DNA from: Sordaria brevicollis
Taxonomy: Eukaryota; Ascomycota; Sordariomycetes; Sordariales; Sordariaceae
NCBI GenBank assembly: GCA_033439795.1
Contig: JAUTDP010000008.1
Span: 3,038,001-3,102,000, forward strand
Reading direction: 5' to 3'
Length of the DNA: 64,000 nt
Within the stretch, counting starts at the first letter, position 1; every line of letters begins with the position of its first letter. This document shows positions 56,165 to 64,000 of the stretch, in pieces. The notes beneath the pieces were generated by a model, which was not told the origin of the DNA, did no database searches, and saw only the letters and a program-made list of their open reading frames with translations. A program made the translations under genes and the position numbers.

Positions 56165-56537
56165 ATGGAGAAGAGCGAAAAGCAAGCCGCCGCCCAGCAA
56201 GCGGTCGACATTCTCCACGAGATTTCCACCCTCCTAGTAAGCTACCTACTATCACCTCGGACATCCTCCTTACCGCGAATTCAACTGCTGACCATCACCC
56301 CAGAACTGTCAGTTGGACCGTAGGACACTCTCCATCTGCATTTCCATGATTGAGAATGGCGTCAAGCCCGAGGCGCTAGCTGTAGGATTCCTTACATACC
56401 CTTCCCTAACACATGCTACTGAGGCAACTAACACACCATGACAGGAAGTGGTCCAAAAGCTTCGCGAGGAGGGTCGAGTCCTCATGGCCGACATCGAAGC
56501 CCTCGCCGCCAAGCCCAACGCAGCCCGCCGAAAATAG
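56165..56537 (+). CDS. mzt1: MOZART1 (gamma-tubulin complex recruiting protein)
   Basis: Exons 56165-56236, 56304-56381 and 56445-56537 give 80 residues. [24 protein letters not shown] is the first helix; then [23 protein letters not shown] (human MZT1: [23 protein letters not shown]) and [20 protein letters not shown]. Mzt1 binds the N-termini of GCP proteins and activates gamma-tubulin complexes at spindle pole bodies. All junctions are phase 0, with acceptors CACCCCAG and CATGACAG. The frame stays open for another 227 codons after the TAG stop. Confidence 0.92.
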
Positions 56538-57858
56538 ATGATCAGCGGGGTGAGGGCAACTGTGCATCGCCCTGTAACGGTGTGTCAGTTGGTGGCCAAA
56601 GGCATCCGGGGTGCTGAGGCACCCAAGTCTGCGTCTGAGCAAACGGGGGGACCAGCTCAGTATCCGGAGGAGCCACTTGAACCAGTTGCGAACCCGGGCT
56701 TGTCAAATGAGATGGATGCCGGAATGGCCTCCGAGCGTGAAAACCAGCGTGCCCAGGCCAGACTCAGGGAAGACACCTCACAGTACCACCTGACAAGGAT
56801 CCTTGAGGCCTTCCGATGGCAGATGCGCATGTGGAAGAAGGTTTTAAAGGAGACAAAATACCCGACCTTCGACATTCCTGACAGCAAAGTAGACTATTTG
56901 CTGCGTGCATTGATTCGTCATGTGCATATCATGCTCCGAAAAGAAGCTGTTTACGAGCAAGAGACGCGTGGTCGCAAGAGAGAGAGATCACCAGCACCCG
57001 ACATCCAAGCCGGAGGAAGCAACGCCCGCTCCCGATATTCATCATTGCAAGTGAGGAGGGTCTGGCCAACCCACAGTCCGCCAACCCAGAGTCCGCCCGG
57101 CCGAAAAGAGCAGCTTCGAATCCCGATGCCAACAAAGACTGATCCGAAACGATCAGATATTTCAGAAAAAGAGTGGCTGGGGAGGTATTACGACCGGGAA
57201 ATCAATCCGATGGAGCTCTAGAAGCCGCCCCCAGAAAAAATGTATGACCCGGCGCTATTCGATCCCGAATCACAATTGTACGACCCGGATCTGCTTGTAC
57301 CTGTACATCCACAGCCCGCTCCGTTAGGCATGGATCTGTCCGAACCAGGCGAAACAAAAGGGGAGGGAAGCAAAGGCGCATTGGAGCAACAGGCACATCA
57401 ACAAGGACAGGTGACAACGGAGGTCGTTGAAGTTCAACCCAGCGACAGCGACAGCGATATGGATGACGCGGACAACGAACAGCGACCAAGCCAGCCAGAT
57501 CAAAATCAGCCAATGATGGAGGGGGGGAACCAAGAGGTTATTCCGGGGGAGCCTGTTCTCGAGCTCACGGAAATGGATTTTGGCACCCCTTTGCCAGCTC
57601 AGGCACCGCCAGCTCAGGCAATGGAGGTGGATGGTGATATTGAGACGGAGATTGGTACTGCAATGTCGGAGATGTCCCTCGACACCCCGCAAGGATGGCA
57701 GCATCAGCAGTAATATGGGAGGCGACGAAACACTGCTGGAGCCACATGGACTTTCGAGAAGGGTGGCGAGCAATTTTCTCTCCCAACTCTCCAATTTCGG
57801 CACCAACCCCAGCCTCACAGATGATGATATCTTAGCGATTGTTTTGCGTTCGTTTTAA
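56538..57858 (+). pseudogene. Collinear open frames after mzt1, possible decayed or orphan gene
   Basis: Directly after the mzt1 TAG, in the same frame, an ATG opens 227 codons to TAG 57219-57221. The same frame then continues through an ATG at 57240 to TAA 57711-57713, and a +1 frame carries 57719-57858. The first block has charged helical sequence (LTRILEAFRWQMRMWKKVL, SKVDYLLRALIRHVHIML). The second is acidic and Pro/Gln-rich (DSDSDMDDADNEQ). The third ends LSQLSNFGTNPSLTDDDIL. They look protein-like but with weak codon bias. Possible readings are a pseudogene with two nonsense changes and a frameshift, separate orphan genes, or read-through of mzt1. I do not recognise a family. Confidence 0.35.
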
Positions 57859-58700
57859 TTCGAAACTAGGACAGAAAGTAGGCATTCAGCGATACCCAAA
57901 GAAAAATAAGTGAATACAGTCTCCGGAAATATCAATGTTGTTTAGTTTTCAACAATCAAAACTTTCCAACAGTCAGCAGTGCCGCCTTTGACTCTCCCTG
58001 TGAACTATTGGCTTGAAACTTCCTACAATTCTCATGAACCTAACCTGTTACTGACCGTAAGTCCATGAAAGCTGAGTCACGTAGACGCACACACGTTTTT
58101 TTGTTTCTCCATTTCTCAAATATTGTTGAGCTACCTTACTGCTCGGAAACACTTGGTAAAAGTACTCTAACAACATACAAGTACAAAGCGTACAGGTAGC
58201 TTATTGCGCAGGTGTCATCAACCATTATAACGTTGAACAGATTGAGAGCGCTCTCGAGAGATTGTATAATTCCACTACTGTACCCATGTGTTTGTTTTGT
58301 CTTGTCTTGTTTACTTCTTACTCTCTTATACGATGCCACCCGTGTCAATGATGATAATTCCTCGCTGAAAGATGATGATGCAGTGTTTCTCTTGTTCCCT
58401 GCCATTCTTTCTTCTGTTCCACCCGTCCGGGATGTATATGCAAGTGCAATCAAACCAAAAAGACCCATGAGACCATGAGACCATTGGTGTGATTGTTCGG
58501 AAACCGTCCTTCGTTTCATGCTCCCTCCAACGTCTAGCGCTCTCATCATCCTGGTTTCCTTCAAGTCCTACATTCTCTCTCTTCCCATCCCTTCCTAACA
58601 GCACCATCATACATGCTCTTATAACATTCTTTACTCATCACATATACTACACTACACTACACTAGACTTAGACAATCGATGGGTACCATGTGGCTCATGC
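57859..58700. other. Convergent intergenic region
   Basis: About 840 bases, AT-rich, presumably the 3' UTR of the HECT gene and upstream sequence. An ACACT repeat lies near 58641-58662. No gene seen. Confidence 0.6.
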
Positions 58701-61700
58701 TCACTTCAAACCAAACCCCTCACTCTCCCACACCGCCCTCCACAAATACCCCTTTAGTTCCTCCTTACTCGCATACCTCCAAAGCGCCAAAGAATTAAAA
58801 CAAGTCCTCGCTGTCGGGTACCTCCCGCCCACGGGGTTCTCTCCCAGACAGGCGATCCTGATCGATAACGCCGCCGCCCCGCCCGCTGGGATCCGATCGC
58901 TGCCTGTAATGAATAAAAGCAGTTTCCTTTGGTCTTGCGGGGAAGCTTCTTCAAAAAGTTCCCAGAACCATTTAACCATCTGGTCGTCAGTGGCGGGTTT
59001 GGTGTCCCAGTTGTCGTAGGTGGCGGCGGACTTGAGTGCGGAGATGTCGAGGGGTTCGTCTGAGCCGCGGACGAGCAACTCGATTTCTTCGGGTCGGAAG
59101 AGAGATAAGGCGTTGCCGCTGCATACTGTGTAGAAGCCGCGTTTGAAGGGTTCGAATTGGCGGGTTACGGCCGTGTCGAGGAGGTAACGCACGTAGAGAT
59201 CGACGTACTCGCGCCTGTTGGCGTTGGTGACGGGCCTGCGCTCGCCGTTGGGGCAGAGGGAGACGCGCTCCGTGGTGCCGTAGCGGTCTATGTCGATGAT
59301 GAAGTCTTGGCAGAAGGTGGATTCGACGTCGCCGTCGAACTCGAGAAGTTGGCGTAGACCGGCTGCGAGGCGGGGACGGTATTCGGCTAGGTCGTCGAGG
59401 GTGTAGGTCATGGGTTGGCGAGGTTGAGATGTGGCGAGAGTAGGGGGGGGTGCGGCCGTGAGGAGTTTGCGGAAGGCGAAGGGAGGAAGGGCGACGTCGA
59501 GGATGGTGGAGTTGTAGATGGCTAGACCGAAGACGACGCCGACTAAGAAGTATTGCTCAGATGGCTCGAGAGAGGCGGGGTTGAAGTAGCAGTATTGGGA
59601 GTCCTCGTCGTAGACAAACATTCCTGACAAGTGTTAGGACAAGTTAAAAGCACCTTGAACAAATAAGGACTTACCATGATCGGGGTTAAACACCTCCCGG
59701 ACGAGAAGCAAGAACCATTCCTTCCTTAACCCTCCAGCGTCAATACCTTCCTCTCCCTTAAAGTTGATCTTCAAGCCCTTCTTGATATCCTCGCTCCCGC
59801 TCCCAATCACCTCACTAACGGCCTTGAGACTGTCGTCCACCAGGCAATCTCGACGCACATTTAACACCAGATGCTGCTGAATGACACGGTGCGTCAAGAT
59901 GCTGTTGAAAAACGCGTCTCTCGCCTTGTCCTCCATCTGTCGCCTCGCCTCGTGTTCGAGAATCTGGATCTTGGCACCTATACTGAGCAGGAAGGGAAAC
60001 TGGCAAAATGCGAACTTGCCCTTTTTGCTCTCCCAGGTTTCGAAGTCGGCTACAAGATCGGAGTCGTCAAGAAGGGTGGTGTAGAAATCGCTCGTGGCAA
60101 GGATTTGCCCGCGCATCTGGACTCGGTCTCTGGTGCTCGCGGACGGGCCGTCGGTGCGATTGGTTACGCTACGCCGAGAGTGGCCTGTATTGTTGGCTGC
60201 GAAGATCAGAGCGAGGATCTGCGCCGAGGCCTTGATTTGCCAGTCGTCGTTGTATATCTTCTTCTTTTCCTTTTGCTTCTTTCCGGATGCCTGTGAAGAA
60301 CCCAATGCGGCGTGGAGTGATGCCGCAGATCTGCCGGCGTTCACGCTTGGGATCAGACCGGCGGTGATATCCACTTTGGCATCGTACTTCTTCTCATTCT
60401 GTCGGTTCAGTCGGAATGCTAGGAAACTCGAGATGAGATCCTTGGTCCTGACGAAGAGCGGCTCCGGGTACCTCGCGAACCAGTTGACGAGGTGATTGTG
60501 ACACTCGTTCGGAGTGTTAGACAGCAGACCAACGATGCGCTTGATAATTCCGGAATGTCTTCCAGAACCAGGACTACCCTGATTCAGCCAGAACGCATCC
60601 ATGTGCCTGAACTCGCCAGGATATGGCTTATAATAGGTGTGAAGCAGTGGGTTAGCTGCAAGAATGAGGATAAATCGTAGTTCATGAGGCGCTGTAAGAG
60701 GGCGGCCGGGACGTTTCATAATCGTCTCGCTAGCCTTCAATAGCGACCTATGGACATGGTCCTGTCCCATAAGAAGTTGTGCTTCTATCTCCTTGAGTGC
60801 TTCCGGAGACACAGCAAGAGTCGAATCCTCGCTCACAAGCTCATCGTAAACCAGAGGCCATGCTCGAACGGCATCCAGCACTGCCATATACCACTCGTCC
60901 AGTTCGGCCCAATCGATACGAGGGCTCCGTGGGCTCACGGCAGACGCGCCTGGGTCGCTCCGGTTCGAGGACGATCTCCCTGGTACTACTTCTTCATGCC
61001 CACCCGTCCACCAGAGTCCATTTTCCGCAAAGTCTCCTAACAACAGCATCTTGGCGTCCATTTCGGGAAACGACCGATCCGCAGTTATCGAGTCTTTCCG
61101 GGCCTCGGGTTGAGGCATAGGTGGAGGTGGCGGTCGGGGTTGGGGCTGCGACTGCGTAGGCCGACGTCGACGCTCCGGTTCGCCAGGAGGTCTAGGCTGG
61201 TAAGCTGGGCGAGTTGTCGAGAATGAAGTATTCAAGCACTGATACGATGTGAAACAGCTGATTATGTAGTCTTCAAGGCGTTTAAACATTCGCCTCGAGT
61301 CGATCTCGGGGGTCCCGATCTGTGGGCTCACTTGAGGAGGAGGTGCTTGTGAGCCGAGGTCAGGAATCGATGGCCGCTTCTCGGGGTAGGATGACGAATA
61401 TGATCGAGGCGTCCCGTTAGAACGCCGTTGAGGATCCAGATAAGTGTTTGGGACCGTTAGACCATCACCCGGCGGCCGTGAACTCGCACCTGGCGCCCTG
61501 TTCGTCGGTGGGCCCCTTCCTGGGCTTCTTGGTGGCGACATTGGACTTTCATGCTGATCTCTAGAAGGCACCTTTGCGAGGGTGAAGTATGAATCTGGCT
61601 GTACATCTGCTGGTCGGCTGATTTTTGAGCGTAGAGCAGATGAAAGATAGGAGCGTAAGCATTGGGAAGCCAGTTGCTTTGTATGGCCCAAAGACACTGG

Positions 61701-62812
61701 ACGCTCTAGACAGATATTAGCAGACAAACGGTTATTTCCAATGAGTGTGTCTTACCATAGGAGAAGCCTCGCTCCTCTGCTGCGGGTGGTGAGTTCCGAG
61801 AAGCATCCCGTCTTGGGCCCTGCCCTTGTCCCTGGCCTGAGCTGGTTGGTTGGAGGTCGTTAACGGTCAAGCAAATGGTGCACTTGAAGACAGAGAGCTC
61901 CCTAGGCCACCGCACCAAAGAACCACATGTCATGCAATTTCCCGTGCTATAGTCCTTGTTCCCCGTAGAAGGGACATTCCTATGACCTCGTGACTGCTGT
62001 GTTGGAGGCCTAATGGTACCGAGCTTGGGCGCATAACCGGCCTCGTCTACCGTTTCGGACTCCACGTCGGAATCTCCGAGATACATCTGATAAGTCTTCT
62101 TTTTCTTGCTCGAAAACAGAGACGGAAAAGGATGGCTCATGGAGCGTCGGTGGGCTGGTCTTTGAGCAGTCTGAGGACGAGCACCTGTAGAGCGGAAATC
62201 CCCGTCTGATGGACTGGAGTCGTCAGCCTTGTTGGTATTGCTTTGGGCTGTGTTGCTCGTGATGCGCAAGCTGTTCAAGGCAGGGAGGTCAGGGACTCTG
62301 GTGGCACTTCGAAATCGACCGGCAGTCGTGGCAGCATGAGGACGACGGACTTGGACGTTTGCTGTTGGTGGCCGATTTACGCTCACGTTCGGATTCACGT
62401 TCCCGCCACCAGCGAAGTTGTTGCCGTTCCCGTTGCCGTAGCTCTGGTTCACGTTGTTTGTGTTGGTGATACCAGAGTTTGACGGTGGTGGTCCAAAGGC
62501 ACGGTGCGACTGCGGAAACGGGTGCGGGTGCCACTGCGGATGCTGTTGCTGCTGCTGCGAGGATCCCTGTGACGATGGTCCCTGTGGATGCGGATGCGGA
62601 TGCGGATGCGGATGGGGATGCTGGAGCTGATGCGGGAGCGGGTGCGAGTTGGCGTGGGAATCCACTCTACCGGGAAGTGGAAAAGGCCCCAAAGGCCAAG
62701 AGGGCGGCGAAGTGTTCGAGACCGTCGGCGCCGTGGAAGGAGGCATGGAAGGGTTGTTGAAGTTCACGGTACCTTCCCGTGTAGGCCGTGTATGGGGGGT
62801 ATAGGAGGTCAT
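58701..62812 (-). CDS. hul4: HECT-type E3 ubiquitin ligase, Hul4-like
   Basis: Exons (minus) 62812-61756, 61705-59675 and 59623-58701 give 1336 residues. The N-terminus is low-complexity (His-Pro repeats, Gln and Asn runs). A four-cysteine zinc-binding site follows (C-MT-C at 293/296 and C-TI-C at 311/314, in CGSLVRWPRELSVFKC). The helical middle resembles Hul4/UBE3A-type ligases (RIVGLLSNTPNECHNHLVNW). The HECT domain covers the last 350 or so: LKINFKGEEGIDAGGLRKEWF, FLVGVVFGLAIYNS and the catalytic cysteine in PTARTCFNSL at about residue 1304, 32 residues from the end. It passes ubiquitin through that thioester to substrates. Introns are 50 and 51 nt, both phase 1. The catalytic site is intact. 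Confidence 0.93.
62583..62622 (+). repeat. GGATGC hexanucleotide repeat in the HECT gene
   Basis: Five to six tandem copies of GGATGC (one changed to GGATGG), encoding a His-Pro dipeptide run in the minus-strand protein. Length variation would be in frame. Confidence 0.8.
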
Positions 62813-64000
62813 CTTGACGACCGAGCTTTCCAGTTTGAACTCTGCGTCTGTGTCCCTTGGAGGAGCTGAGTGTATAATAAGTCTAAATTATGGTGGCAAC
62901 CACAACTCGGTTAGGAAATCATCCACAGGGCAACCGTCAATGACGGTGGCAACGTAATGTAGGCCAATGGTACCTTCACCAGGGGCTAGGCCTGGAACCA
63001 GTAATGACAAAGCTCAACAAGTGGAAGTAGTTGTAGCTGTGACCCGACAGCTCTTTTTGTTGTTGACTGGCTGGTAGGAGCAAAAGTGATCCAGCTAAAT
63101 GTCCTTGTAGTAAGGAAGTAAACAAAAAGGGGTGTATGATTCCAGATCGTATTTTCCAAGTATAGGTACCCTACTTAGGTAATCGCTTTTGGGTGTCCAA
63201 TGGTGTAGAGCTGCCGTGACCCTTTCCTTCCTATAATTCGAATCCCACAAGTCATATGATGACTATGTTGTTCGGTAGTTCGTAGCTAGGTACTCCAGAG
63301 TCGTCTGATATGCGATTTATGGCTTGAGATGAAACCTGTCGGCTACCAGAGGTTCGGCCCGCAAGGGAGAGATCGAAGCTAGACTGGAGAGATGACGGTC
63401 ATGGCAAGACGGGACGAAGGAGCGTGTGGGACACGAGTCGTTGAAGCTTCAGACGAAAGGTAAATAAGCTATTTCGAGCTATCACCTGTCTGGTTTCCGG
63501 TAGCTGACTTTGGCTTCGGTACAGTCGGGAATGTAAAGCAAGTATGGCGTAGCGAGAGTTGTTGAACACACAAGACAACGATCGGAACTGGATCGTGATG
63601 ATGGAAGAGAGGGAGAGTGGGAGGTAGGTGGAAGAAGTCGACTGGCGAAGGAAGATGTTGTCTGGTCACAAAGTGAAGATGGACAGAAAAAGACGGGACG
63701 CGGAGACAGGTTTGGATCAGGAAATCTGTCAAGGACGACGAGTGGATTCAACGAATGGACTGAGGCGGTGCTGCCATCAAGAATAAGCACAGCTGGAGGA
63801 GGTTTCAAGATGTTCGGAGAAAGACTGTAGCCGTGATGTTACACTCCTCCAAAAAAGCAACCTGCAAATGTGGTGTTACATAGGCCAGAGCTAGCTGCTG
63901 GTCACTGTCGGATTGCGGCAGCCTGACCTGTTAGCTCCATTTAGCTCTGTTGGCCAGCCCTGAGAGCTTTAACAGGAAGAGGTGACGGTTGGATGGGGCT
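62813..64000. other. Upstream region of the HECT gene, gene-free
   Basis: About 1.2 kb to the window edge. Minus-strand frames at 63469-63808 lack codon bias. Likely promoter and leader sequence; no RNA gene seen. Confidence 0.5.

Noticed and set aside
57181..57240. An intron that would remove the TAG at 57219
   Set aside because: The only GT-AG pairs are 37-50 nt long and either too short or out of frame.
63469..63808. Two minus-strand frames at the right edge
   Set aside because: Overlapping frames without codon bias or motifs; no basis for a gene.

Overview
The window is nuclear DNA from a filamentous ascomycete, most likely a Sordariomycete close to Neurospora or Sordaria. The evidence is dense single-copy eukaryotic genes on both strands, short GT-AG introns (about 50-200 nt) with CTAAC-type branch sites 10-20 nt before the acceptor, C/G-ending codons in well-expressed genes, and fungal-type protein families. 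The genus is inferred; no marker here fixes it. I saw no rRNA, tRNA, CRISPR, phage or bacterial-type feature. Gene models were spliced by hand by matching donor, branch and acceptor sites to reading phase and to family alignments recalled from knowledge.

Layout, left to right: the 3' part of an ESCRT-III gene (vps20); a five-exon DUF2293 gene; an intergenic MITE; a DHX35-like DEAH helicase; a 4.2-kb gene-free stretch with a second MITE flanked by a 10-bp duplication; a fungal single-pass membrane protein; SEC31 of the COPII coat; a free-standing PPIE-like RRM protein; a divergent respiratory pair (NDUFA4/B12D-type subunit and COX12); SDE2 divergent from RPS10; a four-pass membrane protein; a bHLH regulator with three CACGTG boxes in its long upstream region; a TMEM135-like protein; CCDC25/JLP2 divergent from mitochondrial uL3m (MRPL9); COA1; another four-pass membrane protein; GET2; a PITH-domain protein; RRN6 (Pol I) divergent from SPC25 (kinetochore); a possible orphan gene; MOZART1 followed by collinear unexplained ORFs; and a HUL4-like HECT ubiquitin ligase. 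The last 1.2 kb holds no gene I can see.

The genes are mostly housekeeping and do not form a pathway cluster. Local themes are mitochondrial function (NDUFA4-like, COX12, MRPL9, COA1, possibly TMEM135), membrane traffic and insertion (VPS20, SEC31, GET2), RNA processing (DHX35, the RRM protein, SDE2) and microtubule or kinetochore work (SPC25, MOZART1).

The most unusual signal is splicing architecture. In the CCDC25 gene the frame and the family alignment are restored only if a single G at 40084 is an exon by itself, between two ordinary introns of 55 and 63 nt. COX12 appears to contain a 3-nt exon (24177-24179), and the NDUFA4-like gene a 16-nt exon. Second in interest are the two non-autonomous inverted-repeat elements and the same-frame ORFs after the MOZART1 stop codon.
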